A DNA stretch of 64,000 bases, taken from NCBI RefSeq assembly GCF_000152725.1, contig NZ_CH724131.1, positions 3,313,648 through 3,377,647 on the forward strand. Reading direction: 5' to 3'. This document shows, in pieces, positions 1 to 13,100 of the stretch. Source of the DNA: Pseudooceanicola batsensis HTCC2597 (GTDB taxonomy: Bacteria; Pseudomonadota; Alphaproteobacteria; Rhodobacterales; Rhodobacteraceae). The first letter of the stretch is position 1. Each line of letters starts with the position of its first letter. The notes under the pieces are model-generated. The model worked only from the letters and a program-made list of their open reading frames with translations, was not told the origin of the DNA and searched no databases. Position numbers and translations under genes: made by a program.

Positions 1-175
1 CCCCGCCCGGTCGAGGCAGGGGCCGGAAAGGGGACGCGGGCCGCCCAGGCATGTCCGCATCGCTGCCCGCGAGACTGCTCCACGCCACGGTGACCGCCCG
101 GCGGCAACCGCGCCACCCCCGGGTGCTGCGCTCGTGCCGATGACCGGTCACCTCGGGCACCGGAACGGACGGGCT

Positions 176-1012
176 TCAGCCGCCGGGGAACTCGACGGTG
201 CACCGCAGTCCCGCGGGCAGGGCGAGATCCTCGTTGGGCAGGTTCAGCCGGATGCCGAACGTCGCGGTCGAGGCGTCGAAGACGTTGTCGATCACGGTGA
301 TCCGCGCCTCGTGCGGCGTGTCGAACGGCGGCTCGGGCCGGATGAGGGCCGTCTGACCCGGCGCCAGGTGCTGGTAGTAGTCCAGCGGCGCGAAGGCCTC
401 GACCCTCAGAACGTCCAGCTTGGCCACCGTCACGATCTGCGTCTCTCCCGCCTGGTATTCGCCCGGACTGAGAAGCCGTTCGGTCACCACCCCCGAGACC
501 GGCGACCGCAGCGTTTTCTGATCCAGCTGGACCCGCGCGCGTTCGGCTTCGATGGTGGCGAGCTGCTTGTTGAACTCGGCCTCGCGCAGCGACTGGCGCG
601 CGATCTCGGCCTCCTGACGCGCCTCGTTGGCGATCGTCTCGGAGACGGCGTTGCGCGCGGCAAGGGTCGCGGCGCGATCGGCCTGCGTTTCGAGGAACTC
701 GAGCCGGACCCGCGCGGCGTCTATGGCCGTCGTGTCCGCGGCCTGCGCCTCGGCCAGTTTAAGGCTGGCCTCTTCGGCGCGGCTGTCCATGCGGGCCACC
801 ACCTGACCGGCCTCGACCCTGTCGCCCCGCCCGACGGTCACCTCGGCAATGATTCCCGCCACGGGCGTGGACAATTCGATCAGATCGTCGGCTTCGATCA
901 GGCATCGGACGGGATCCAGCGCAACCGCAGGATGAGGTAGCGCTAGCGCAACGACAGTAAGCGGCAAGGCGAGTGAGCGAAATTCCGCTTTTGATTTCAT
1001 CCGCATACTCAT
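176..1012 (-). CDS. HlyD-family periplasmic adaptor (membrane fusion) protein
   Basis: This 278-residue protein starts with a short basic segment and a hydrophobic stretch ending around residue 32, which looks like a Sec signal peptide. It continues with a biotinyl-lipoyl-like half-domain (STPVAGIIAEVTVGRGDRVEAG), a long alpha-helical hairpin rich in Ala, Glu and Arg (about residues 80-165), the second lipoyl half (RSPVSGVVTERLLSPGEYQAG) and a beta-barrel tail. That order is typical of RND/ABC efflux adaptors, although this one is short for the family. The first ATG is preceded by GGAAGG at seven bases, which supports this start. It is divergent from the giant gene and may share its regulatory region. 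No inner-membrane pump or TolC-like partner is visible in the window; one could lie beyond the left edge. The role is therefore either ordinary efflux or part of the giant-protein locus. Confidence 0.85.
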   Translation of the reverse strand: MSMRMKSKAEFRSLALPLTVVALALPHPAVALDPVRCLIEADDLIELSTPVAGIIAEVTVGRGDRVEAGQVVARMDSRAEEASLKLAEAQAADTTAIDAARVRLEFLETQADRAATLAARNAVSETIANEARQEAEIARQSLREAEFNKQLATIEAERARVQLDQKTLRSPVSGVVTERLLSPGEYQAGETQIVTVAKLDVLRVEAFAPLDYYQHLAPGQTALIRPEPPFDTPHEARITVIDNVFDASTATFGIRLNLPNEDLALPAGLRCTVEFPGG

Positions 1013-1181
1013 TGCGGCACCTTCCGTAAGGTCATCTCCGTCCCCACCCTGACGCTGAAAAGGACCCGGGCAATCAGCAAATCATTGCTCGGTGGCACCC
1101 CTGTTTGGTACTCTGAAGAGGCCAGTCTTTGTACTGTTTAAAGTTTTTTACATACGTCTTTTTCGTTTCGGGGGGAACGAG
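1013..1181. promoter_or_regulatory. Divergent intergenic region with candidate promoter for the giant gene
   Basis: This 169-bp gap separates the divergent HlyD-type gene from the giant gene and must hold at least the giant gene's promoter. On the + strand TTGCTC at 1085-1090 and TACTCT at 1109-1114 are 18 bases apart, and TTGTAC at 1129-1134 with ATACGT at 1152-1157 are 17 apart. Both are weak matches to sigma-70 boxes, so I cannot choose between them. The lower GC content after about 1127 fits a promoter/leader. Confidence 0.3.
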
Positions 1182-1184
1182 ATG
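1141..1184 (+). promoter_or_regulatory. Leader element shared with the VPLPA-CTERM gene, including RBS
   Basis: The bases just before the giant gene read as a T-run, then ACATA, a second T-rich run, a G-run (about 1170-1176), and AA before the ATG at 1182. Almost the same string with small indels precedes the VPLPA-CTERM gene at 38138-38179. The G-run acts as the ribosome binding site at a normal distance and selects the ATG at 1182 over the in-frame ATG at 1092. Similarity over about 40 bases suggests a common regulatory or translational leader. Confidence 0.5.
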
Positions 1185-4100
1185 GGTATTTTGATAGGTG
1201 ATTCCGCCTGGGCGAAAGCCTTGGGCATCGCGGATGATCTGGACGATCGTCGCTTTGACAGCCGCAAAAGCCGGCTGCGGCGATCGACCTCGCTCAATCG
1301 CGGTCTGCACGTGGAAACGCTCGAGCCGCGGATCCTGCTCTCCGCCGACCTCATGCCGGTCGCCGGCACGATCGAAGTGCCGGGCGAGACCGACTACTAC
1401 ACCTTCGAACTTGCCGAAGAGCGCCAGGTCGTTTTCGATGCGCTCACCCCCGACGGCAACTTCACCTGGTCGCTCGAAGGTACCGGCGGTTCGGTCGTCT
1501 CGGCCCAGTCCCTCACCGGTGCGGACGGGGCCCAGGGTGGATCGATCCTGGCGCTGGATGCCGGCACATATACCCTCACCGTGGACGGCAACGGCGACCA
1601 TACCGGCGACTACCAGTTCCGCCTGCTGAACCTGTCCAACGCCGATCCCGTCGACTTCGGGACGCAGGTCACGGGCACCCTGGAAAGTGCCGGACGCGAG
1701 ACGGACCTGTTCCAGTTCCATGCCGTCGAGGGCACCGAACTCTTCTTCGACGCGCAGCAGTATTCCTCCGGCACCGCCTACTGGTCGCTGATCGACCCCG
1801 AAGGATCGGCCGTCTTCAGCAACGTGAACTTCCACACCAACGCCGATCCCGCGCGTCTGACGATCGGCAAGACCGGGACCTATACCCTCCTGCTGGAAGG
1901 TTACATACGCAACAGTTCGGACACGACCTATGCCTTCACGGTGGAACAGGTGGTCGATCAGACCGCGACGCTCGAACTGGACAGCCCCGTGTTCGACACC
2001 ATCGGCCAGGCGGGACAGCGGCACATCTACGAATTCTCGCTGACCGAGGATACGCAGGCCTATTTCGACATGCTGGGCGTCTTCGACGACCTGCGGGTCA
2101 GCCTGACGGGGCCGCAGGGCGCGGTCTTCTCCAACGTCGATCTGCGTTACGCCGACTGGGCGAACCGGTCCCCGGTGATGAACCTCGTGGCCGGCGACTA
2201 TACGCTGACCATCGGCGGGACCTCGGACAACAGGAGCATCTACGGGTTCCAGATCCTCACGGATGCCTCGGCCCGGGCTCTGGCGGTCGGCGAGCAGGTC
2301 ACCCGCGTGCTCGACGATGCCGGGTTCGAGACCTATAGCATCCGGTCGGACCACTCTGCCCCGCTGGAGGACGGGACGGGCGGATCCGCCAATTTCCTCA
2401 ACGGCGGCGCCACCGTCCAAGTGGCCAACGACGCCGCGCTGAATTCCGACGCCTTCACGCTGGAAGGCTGGGTTCAGCCCAGGGCGCACGGCCAATGGGA
2501 CGTGCTGGCCATGCGGTCGTCGAGCACCGGCTGGAACGACGGTTACGGGCTCTACCTCGACGGGTCGGGCAACCTCGTCTTCTTCATCAACCGGTATTAC
2601 GACCCCGACGTCCGCATCGCGGCACCGCTGCCGAACGACGAATGGACCCACATCGCCGCGACCTACGAATCCGGCATGATGAAGCTGTACCTCGACGGGG
2701 AACTGGTCGGCGAGAACGCGATCACCGAGGACGTGAACCATGCCGACCGGTTCCTCGAGCTCGGGGGGCATTTCTCGAGCTACAGCTATCGCGGCTACAT
2801 GGACGAGTTCCGACTCTGGTCCGACGTCCGCACGCAGGCCGAGATCGCCGGCGCCCTGGGGGCCAAGCTGGCCGGGGACGAGGAGGGCCTGCTGGTCAAC
2901 CTGGGTTTCGACGAGACCGCCGACGCGGGCCTGGTCAACCGAGTGGCCGGCGGTCCCGAAGCGCAGTTCCAGCCCGGTCCGGCCACGGGCACCCACATCT
3001 ACAAGCTGGACGCCAATGCCGGCGACCGCATGGTCGTCGCGGCGAGCGACACCGGCAGTGTCCGGATGCGCATCCTGGCTCCGAACGGCAGCACGTTCCG
3101 CGCTTCGCAGAACATGGCCGATATCGACGGGCTCGTCATTCCCGACGACGGCGAATACACGATCCTGATCGAGGGCTATGGCCAGGAGGCGGATGCGGAA
3201 AGCTATTCGCTGCTCTTCGTGCCCGAAAGCACCGACGCGCTCGATCTCGTGGTGGGCGAGCCGACCGAAGGGTCGCTTGACGTGCTGGGCGAGCGCAAGG
3301 CCTATTCCTTCAGCCTCGCCCAGGATGCGAGCCTTTATTTCGACGTTCTCACCGGCCGCTCGACCCTCACCTGGACGCTCGTCGGACCGCGCGGCACCGA
3401 AGTGTCGGGACGCAGGTTCGACCAGTCCGACAGTTCGTCGATCTCGTTTCCGATCATCGACCTGATCGCGGGCGACTACACGCTCATCGTCGATGGTTCT
3501 GGGTCGACCACCGGCGATTTCGCCTTCCGCCTGTTCGATACCGCGACGGCGACCGCGATCGCCTATGACGATCCCGAGGATGACGGCGACACGGTGGAAG
3601 TCACGCTCGATCCGGGCAACGCGACCGCGGCCTATGTGTTCACCGGCGAGGCGGGCGACGAGATCCAGATCCAGCGGATCACCGGCAACGCCTATGGGCG
3701 GCTGATCTCTCCCGCCGGCATCGAACTGTTCGAAGGCTATCAGTCGCAGTTCGGCACAAGGACCCTGGCGACCGACGGCGAATACCTGTTCCTTGTCGAG
3801 GGGTTCAACTCGGCCTCGCCGACCGGCGCCCAGACCTTCGCGTTCAATCTGATCAAGAGCGGATCGACCCCGCCCGCGCCGCTCGAAGGGCTGCCCTATG
3901 TCGTCGGCGACACGGTCACCGGCACGATCGCCGAGGCGCAGGAGGTCGACGACTACCTGTTCACGCTGACCGAGGACGCCCGCATCTGTTTCGACGCGCT
4001 CTACACGCCGTCGAACCCGACCTACTGGTCGCTGGCCGGTCCGCAGGGCGAGCTGATCACCAAACGAAATTTCTTCAATTCGGACGCACTGGACTTGTCC

Positions 4101-7100
4101 AGTTCCCCCGCGATCGACCTGCCCGCCGGAACCTACCGCCTCCGCATCGAGAGGAACGGCAACAATACCGGCGACTACGCCTTCCGGCTTCTGAACCTCG
4201 CCGACACCATAACACTGACGGTGGACAGCGATTTTTCCGGTGAGCTGTCCCCGAGCCACGAAACCCATCTTTACGATTTCGAATTGACGGAACAGACCCG
4301 CGTCTTCCTGGACGAGGTCGGCGTGAGCGGGGAATATTATTCGCTCCACTACCGGATCCTCGACCAGTGGGGCCGGCAGGTCCGGTCGCCGCAGGACATC
4401 TCAAGCGGAACGCCTCTCAGCCTCGGCGCCGGAAGCTACACGCTTCTGGTCGAAGGGCGCATCTACGATCCGGCCGGCCGCACGGTGAACTACACGCTGA
4501 ACCTGCGCTCGACCTCGGACACGACAGAGACGATGACCTTGGACACGCCCGTCTCCGGCTCTCTCGCGACGCCCTACGACAGCGCGAGCTACACCTTCTC
4601 GCTGACCGAGGCCAAGCTGGTGGCGCTGGATTCCCTGCTCTACAGCTCCTATGCGAGCTTCACGATCGACGGGCCGGCGGGCTTCAGCTATTCCAACACC
4701 TTCCGCACCGTCGACGGCACGTTCAACAGCAGCCCGCCGCTGGTGTCGCTGCCGGCGGGCGACTACACGGTCCGCGTTACCTCGAACAACGGCAATCAGG
4801 CGCCCGCCTTCGAATTCCGGTTCATCGACGTCGCGGCCAACGCGACGGTCATCGCACGGGACGAGGCGGTCTCGGGCACGTTGAACCCGGGAACCGAAAC
4901 CGACCTCTACCAGATCGACCTCGAGGCCGGCCAGGTCTTCGCGATCACCGATGTCACCAACACCGGAGGCAGCTACAACGCCTATTTCCGGCTGGTCGAT
5001 CCCTTTGGCGGTCAGCTTATCGACTCTCATCGTCTGGCCGCCCGCGATCAGTTCACCGTCCCGAGATCCGGCACCTACACGGTGATGATCGAGGCATACC
5101 CCCACGAGAACCCGGCGAACACCATCACCTACGGGTTCACGCTGCAGGACCCGCAGCACCCGGAACCCCGCGCGGTCGCGGTCGGCGACGTGGTGGAGGG
5201 GACGGTCGGCAAGGTCGGCCAAATCCATGTGATGACGATGGAGGTCGCCGAGGCGACGACCCTCTACCTCGACAACTTCGTCAACGATCACTCCGAACGC
5301 ATCCGCATCCAGGGGCCCGGCGGCATCGATCGCAACTACCGGGCGCGCAACTCGGACTCCATCGACAACACCGGCGACGTCACGATCGAGGTCCTGCCCG
5401 GCACCTACACGATCACGGTCTATATCGAGGGGTCCCGAACCGGCGGCTACAAATTCGCCTTCCGCGACCTTGCCGATGAGGCGACCGACGTCGAGCTGGG
5501 CGACCGCATCACCGGAGTGCTCGATCCCAAGCAGATCACCGACATCTACCGGATCGAAGCCGAGGCGGGGCAATCCTTCCTCATGGACGTGGCGAGCGTC
5601 GCCAATTCGAGCAACGGCGTCTACTGGCGCCTGATCGACCCCCGGGGCGCCAACGAGATTTCGCCGACCTACCTGCAGGATCGCGAGATCCATACCTTCG
5701 CCCGCACCGGGACCTATTATCTGCTGATCGAGGGCCGGGTCTATGAGGGCGCGGGCACGATCTCGTACGACGTCACGCTGGAGAACAGCGACGTCCAGCA
5801 CTTCGATGTCGATCTCTGGTCCGCGGATACACAGTCCGGCCTTACCGTGGTCGAGGGGCGCGGGGGCGAGGGCGACACGGCCCTCGGACATACCGGCTTC
5901 GAACGGATCAGGGTCGAAAACCCCGCACTGCAGAACGACGGCGATTTCTCGGTCTCGATCTGGTTCAAGCCGGACACCGTGCGCAAGGCCTGGACGCCGC
6001 TGATCTTCCGCGCGGACGCCGATCTCGACTACGGGCGGGAATATTCGCTCTGGATCGAGGACAGCGCCTATCTGCACACCACCAAGAGCTACACCTCCGT
6101 CAGTCAGAATTTCTCGAACACGCCCTCGGGGTCGATCACCTTCGACGACTGGAACCACGCGGTGGCCGTCTTCGACCGCACGAACGGCGAGATCCGCACC
6201 TACGTCAACGGCGTCCTGCGCGCGACGACGGGGATCAACGGCAACGCCCCCTCGGGCACCGGGCCGCTCTACATCGGCGGCAACGGCGCTACCGGATTCG
6301 AAGGCGCGCTGAGCGATTTCGTCTACTGGGACGGGGCTCTGGACGATGCGCAGGCGGCCTCGGTCTTCGCGGGCGACGCGGTCGCGGTGAACAAGCTGAT
6401 CGACCTGCCGATGCGGGACGGGGGCGCCGAGGGCGATTACGTGACCGATCCGGCGGATGTCGGCCCGCTGGACGTCTCGGTCACGGTCGAGGACATGTCG
6501 GACGGCACGCCCGGCCTGATCACCGGCCGCCTCGACAGGGCGGGCGAAGTGGATGTCTACACCTTCACCCTGGCCGAAGAGCGTCTGCTCTACTGGGATA
6601 CCCACGCCTATCAGAGCGAGATCATCGCGACCCTGCGCGGCCCCGGCGGCGTCAACATCTCGCGCGAACTGGAAGACGCGGCCGCGCACAACTACGACGG
6701 CAACTATGCCTTCACAGCACCGCCGGGCGAATACACCCTGACGTTCGACGGCCGGAACACCTTCAAGGGCGCCTATGGCCTGCGGCTGCTGGACCTCGCC
6801 CAGGCCGATCACATCCCCGCGGACGGCACCGTCATAGAAGGCGAGATCGCGACGCAGCGCGGCGCCAGGGCCTTCACCTTCGATGCCGGCGCGGGGGACC
6901 GCATCTTCATCGACATGCAGAGCATCAGCGTCGGCACCTCGGGGGCGACCTGGCGCGTGCTCGATCCCTACGGGCAGCAGATCCACGGCGCCGTCGACGC
7001 GGGGGACGTTGACGGGCTGAACCTGCCGCTCGACGGGACCTATACGCTGATCCTCGAGGGCGACCGGCAGAACCAGGTGCAGAACGCACTGACCTATCGT

Positions 7101-10100
7101 TTCGCGATCAACCCGATCGTCACGACGCCGCAGCCCGTGACCATCGGCGGCCAGAATCCCGGCGGCACGGCCCCCATCGTCGAGGGCCCCGATCCCGAGG
7201 GCTCGCTGACCGGTGCGATCGACCTGCGCGGCGCGGAATATCTTGAAATCGCGGGCGATACCGCGATCGACCACACGGGCAACCTGACCCTCGAAGCCTG
7301 GGTCAACATCGACTTCTTCGACGACACCTGGACGCCGCTGATCCAGAAATCGGACGGCACGGACCGAACCTATTCGGTCTGGCTGAACAGCAACGGCTCG
7401 ATCTACATGGGCTCCCTTCGCGACGGCACCACGACGGCGGACACCGCGCAGACCAGTGGCGGCCAGATCGTGCCGGGAAGCTGGGCCCATATTGCCGCCG
7501 TCTTCGACAAGACCGCCGGCCAGCAGCGCATCTATGTCAACGGTGTCGAGGTCCGGTCCGAGAGCGCGGGCACCACGCCGGCCCCCAGCCTTGGCGCCGA
7601 CGCGCCGTTCCTCGTCGGCTGGAGCAAGGAGATCTCGACGAGCTACGGCATGTATACCGGCAAGATCGCGGATATCCGTGCCTGGAGCGACGTGCGCACC
7701 TCCGGCGAGATCGCCGATACCTATCAGTCCGCCCTGCTGGGCGACGAGGACGACCTGCTGCTCTACCTGCCGCTGCAATCGACTGCGAGGGCCACAACGC
7801 CCGACGCCGGGCCGAACGGACTGGACGCCACGATCGGCAACTTTGCCGCGGAGGGGATAACCGGCACGATCTCGACCGTCGGGCAGGAGCGGACCTATAC
7901 GTTCACCCTGGCCGAAGACCGCCTGATCTATTTTGATTCCCTGACCGACCGCACCGACATCCGCATGCGGCTGACCGGCCCGAACGGCACCTATCTCGAC
8001 CGGCATTTCCAGCAACTCGACGCCACGAGCCGCAGCGACAACCCGGCCATGCACCTGCACGCCGGCGACTATCGGCTGCTGATCCAAGCCGACGGCGATT
8101 CCACCGGCGACTACAACCTCGTGCTCCGCGATCTCGCCGACGCCACGCCGATCGGGTTCGACACGATCGTCAGCGGTGACCTGGACTCTGCCAACACCAC
8201 GGCGATCTACAGCTTCGAGATCACCGAGGCGACGCAGGTCTTCGTGAATGAACTGCTGGAGTCCGGCGACACCGATTGGCGGATCATCGACCCCTACGGG
8301 CGCGAACTGCTGCACGACACCTCGCCCAACGACCTGACCCGGCTGGATCTGCCCTACGCCGGCCGATATGTCTTCATGGTCGAGGGCGACATTCATCACG
8401 CGGGCCGCGCGCGCTACAGTTTCAGCATCCACGAACGGAGCGAACCGGAGCGGATCGGCCTCGTCCTCGGCCAGGTCACGACCGCCTCGATCGACGAGCC
8501 GGGCGCTTTCCGGCGCTTCGAATTCGATCTGACGGAGCAAACCCGCCTGGTCATGGACGGGCTGAGCGCCTACGGCTCCGACATCTATTGGGCGCTTCAG
8601 GGGCCGGGTGGAAACTACCTGACCGGGTCCGACCGCCGCTTTGACCAGACCGATGCGGAACGGCACAGCGGAAACCCGATCCTGGAGGGCTGGCCGGGCA
8701 CCTATGTCCTGACCGTCTACACCACCACCGACCGCACCGGCGATTTCACCTTCCGGCTGCTCGATGTCGATGCCGAGGCCGCCACGCGCGAGCTGTTCTT
8801 CAACGACGAGACGCAGGGCGTCCTTCCGGCCGAGGGGCTGGGGACGCTGATCTACAAGCTCTCGGGCGAACGGTTCCAGCGCTTCGACCTCGACGTGATC
8901 GAACGGCCCGACACCTACACGAGCTGGCGGCTGATCGGCGCCTCCGGCTCGCAGGTCATCTCGGGCCGGCGCCTGCTGGACGAGACCGGCATCGTTCTGC
9001 AGGAGGATGGCGACTATCTGTTCTTCGTCGAAGGCAACGGCCGGGACGGCACCACCACGAATCCCTTCCGCTTCACGCTCCACAGCCCGACCGCGGCGGA
9101 TGCGACCGGCGACACGCGCGAGGAATTCGGCCCCGGGTCCTCGATCGCCCATACCCTGATCAGCGCCGCGGGCGATGCCCCGGCGGAAGAAGTCCGGGGC
9201 GCAGAGACGGTCCTGCGGCTGCTCGACCCGCTCAAGGCCAACACGCGAAGCGGCATCGCCTTCGGGCAGACGGCCTCCGGCCCCTACGACAGCGCGCGCA
9301 TCCGGTTCGATTTCGATCTCGAGGCTCCGGCCTCGGGCGATCCGGGGCGCGGGTTCAGCGTCATGCTGGCGCGGTCGGCGTCGTTCGGGAAGGTCGGGTC
9401 CATTCCCTGGGCCGGTGTCGATCCGTCCTTCAACAATGCCTTTTCCGCCGGGCTGGATCTGACCGGCACGCCGCACATCTCGCTCTATCACAACACGACG
9501 AACCGCGGCACCTTCAACCTGGCGGACGCCGGCCTGACGGTCCAGGATCTCGTCGACGGCCCCGTCTCGTTCGACATGGAGTTCACCTCCGTCCAGAACG
9601 GGATGCAGGTCACCCTCGCGTTGATCGTGGACGGCACCCGCCACGAGATCGTGACGGATGCGCCGGCCGATGGCTTCGACCTTGCCGACGCGCGCTTTGC
9701 CATCATGGCCGAGAGCACCTCGCAGACGGCCGGCCTGACCATCGACAACGTCGCCATCGACATGCAGGAGGCCGCGGCCCCGCTGAGCTTCGACCTGGGG
9801 GACGAGGTCACCGGCGACATCCTGACCGGCAACGGCGCCGACTATTACCGGTTCACGCTGACGGAGGACACGCGGGTCTATTTCGACAGCCTCACCAACA
9901 ACAGCCGCATGTACTGGAGCCTCAGCGGCCCGACGTCGATCTCGGCGCAAAGCTTCACCAGTACCGACAGTTACGACGATACGGGCGATGTGCTTCCCGT
10001 CCTCAAGGCGGGCGACTACCGCCTCGCGGTCTACACCAGCAACGCGTCGACCGGCTCCTACGGGTTCCGCCTTGTCGACGTCGAGGCCGAGGCCCAAACC

Positions 10101-13100
10101 ATCGAACTCGATACGCTGATCGAGGATACCTTCTCCCCCTTCAACGGGACCAAAATCTATCAGTTCGACTGGACGGGCGATCAGCCGTTCTACATGGCCA
10201 CCGGCATCGAGTCGGGAAGCGCCGACTTCTATTACCGGCTGATCTCTCCGACCGGCGAGACGGTGTTCCAGCGTCTCTACGGCTCCAACAACTGGGAGGC
10301 CGGCACCCTCGCCCAGGCCGGCACCTACACCCTGCTGGCCGAGCCGCGCTACTACCGTTCGGACGCGACGGCCTATCGGTTCCGCGTCCTCGCCCCGGAT
10401 TACGGAGCGGATACCGCCATCGCATTCGGAGAGGTCGTCGAGGGAGAGATCGACCGGTACTGGGACCGCGATACCTACACCTTCGAGGTGACCGAGCCCG
10501 GGTTCATCCACATCGACGGCTTCACCAATTCCAGCTCGCTCGATCTGAGGCTGACCGGCCCCTCGGGCACGCTCTACGACAACGAGATCCGTCGCACCGA
10601 CGGCACGTTCCGCAGCGACTCGACCGTGATCTGGGTCGAGGCGGGCAGCTATCGGATCACGTTGGACGAGACCTCCACGAACGCGACCAGCTATGGCTTC
10701 GTGGTGCGGTCTCTGAACGATGCGGTTCCGCTGACCATCGGCGAACAGGTCGACGCCACCTACGACCCCGGCGCCATGAGCCGCATCTTCACCTTCTCGG
10801 GCGAAAAGGGCGATCGGTTCTACCTCGACTTCGCCGGCGGCAACCTCGACGGCCACTGGAAGATCGTGAACCAGTACGGCTCGCTCGTCACCAACGGCAA
10901 CGACAACGTCTACAGCGACATTCAGTCGGTGACGCTGAACGCCGACGGCACCTTCTATCTGATGATCGAGGGCGAGGTCTACGATACCGACGTGCGCACC
11001 CACTCGTTCCGGCTGATCCCGCTGGCCGGCTCGACCGAGGAGCTGACCCTGGGCGAGCGGATCGAGGAAACGCTCGACCTGCCGGGCCAGACAGCGGCCT
11101 ATACCTTCTCCCTGACCGAGACCCGGCGGATCTATGTCGACATCCAGGGGCCGAACGACAACAACTGGCGCTGGACCCTGACCGGCCCGCGCGGCCAGGT
11201 CTCGAGCCGGAACTTCGGCCAGTCGGATGCCAATGCGAATTCCTATCCGCCGTTCTTCGAACTGGTCCCGGGCGACTACAGTCTGGACGTCACGACCACC
11301 GGCGGCCGGACGGGCACCTATTCGCTGGCCGTCCTGGACGCGAGCGGCGCGCAGCAGATCACCATCGGCACGCCGGTCAGCGGTCAACTCGCCCCCGCGA
11401 CGGAAACCCAGATCTACCAGTTCGAGGCGCAGGCGGGCGAACGCTATTTCTTCGACGCGACCTCGGGCAATTCCAATGTCTTCTGGCGGATCCTCGATCC
11501 CTACGGCCGCGAGCTGCACGAGACCTATTTCGCCACCGATTTGGATACGACGGTCCTGCAGGAGACCGGCACCTACACGATCCTGATCGAGGGCCGGGTC
11601 CATGTCGGCGGCAACCAGAACTTCGGGTTCAACGTCTATGCGAACCCGGTCACCGAGCCCGTCGAACTGGCGGTCGATGGCGAACCGGCCCCGGATCTCG
11701 TCGTCGAGGAGTTCGCGCTCGACACGGCCGACCCGCTTCTTTCCGGCGGCACGGTTCCCGTGCGCTGGACCCTGCGCAATGCCGGCGACGCGCCGGTCGA
11801 TGCCGCCTTCAACACCCGCGTCACGATCCGCCGCGCCGACAGCGGTCTGGTCCTGGCCGACATGGTCGTGCCCTACGACGCGACCGGCGCGAACGGGGTG
11901 GCGCCCGACGGTACCATCTCCGGCACCGCGAACCTGACCCTCCCCGAGGGCGGCGCGGCCGTTGGCGATCTCACCGTGGCGCTGCGCATCGACATCAACA
12001 ACAACGTGGCCGAACAGAACCCGCAGGGCACGGCCGAGCTGAACAACGCCGCCGACCTGCCGATCACCACCGAACTCGCCCCCTATACCGATCTGGTGGC
12101 CGGCGACATCACCGTCGATCCCGCCGGGGGCTGGGCGCCGGGGCAGGGGGTTCTGGTCAGCTGGACCACCACGAACGCGGGCACCCACGCCGCGACAAGC
12201 CCCTGGACCGAGCGGCTGGTCGTCACCAACCAGTCGACCGGGCGCATCGTGCTGTCGCAGGACCTGCGGGAGCAGGCGGAGACCGACATGGCGGCGGGCG
12301 AGGCGCGCGAGAGGTTCATCGCCCTCGCCTGGCCCTCCGGCGTCGACAGCACCGGCCAGTTCCGCTTCGACGTGGTGGTCGATGCCCTGGGCGAGGAATT
12401 CGAGAGCAATCCCGAGGGCACGGGCGAGACCAACAACAGCGAGAGCCGGGTCATCGCATCCGCGCCCGACCTGGTCGTTTCCGAGATCACGCTAGATCAG
12501 GCGGCGCCGACCGCCGGCGGCCCGCTGACGATCAACTGGACCGTCAGCAACCGGGGCGCGGCGGGCACGGCCGGCGACTGGTACGACCGTGTTCTGGTGC
12601 GCAATGTCGCGACCGGGCAATGGCTGCACGATGTCGAGGTGCTGAACGCCGACATGCCCCTCGTGGCGGGGGCGGACCATACGCGCACGCTGACGCTGAC
12701 CCTGCCCGAAGGCAATGCCGGTGTCGGCACCATCCGGGTCGAGGTGCGCGCGGATCAGCGCCGGAACGGCCAGGACACGCTGAACGAGGCCCGCGCCGGC
12801 CTGACCACGAACCAGGCCGAAGGCAACAACGCGGCCTCGGTCGACGTCACCTCGGTCGCGACACCCTATCCCGACCTCGTGGCCAGCATCATCGGCACCG
12901 TCTCGGCCCTGGACGGCGCGACGCCGACGGCCGTGAGCTGGCAGGTCGAGAACATCGGCGACCGCGCGACGGCGACGGGCGGATGGACCGACCGGATCTA
13001 CGTCTCGACCGACACGGTCTTCGACGAGACCGATACCGAGATCGGAAGCTTCGCCCGCACCGGCGATCTGGGGGTCGGCGAGACCTATACCGGCAGCGCC

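Larger units (their letters stand above)
1365..11660 (+). repeat. About 12 alternating A/B pairs of PPC-like beta-sandwich repeats (protein level)
   Basis: Within the giant protein an A-type unit (LTEDxxxYFDSL, WSLxGPxG, AGDYTLxxDGxGxxTGDYxFRLLDL) alternates with a B-type unit (IYxFxxxxGxxFFD, WRLIDPxG, GTYTLLIEGR). Each unit is about 100 residues. By eye I count A units beginning near 1380, 1970, 3250, 3900, 4520, 5160, 6500, 7860, 8460, 9790, 10410 and 11040, with a B unit after each. They resemble bacterial pre-peptidase C-terminal (PPC) domains. A lectin-like insert occupies about 9110-9770. Confidence 0.75.

Noticed and set aside
1092..1181. Upstream ATG giving a 30-residue hydrophobic extension that could look like a signal peptide on the giant protein
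   Set aside because: It has no RBS, lies in the presumed promoter region, and the ATG at 1182 has a strong G-rich RBS directly before the conserved LEPR-type N-terminus.
1074..4349. Minus-strand frame of 1091 codons opposite the giant gene start
   Set aside because: It has the same compositional mirror effect, spans the promoter region and shows no recognisable domain or RBS.
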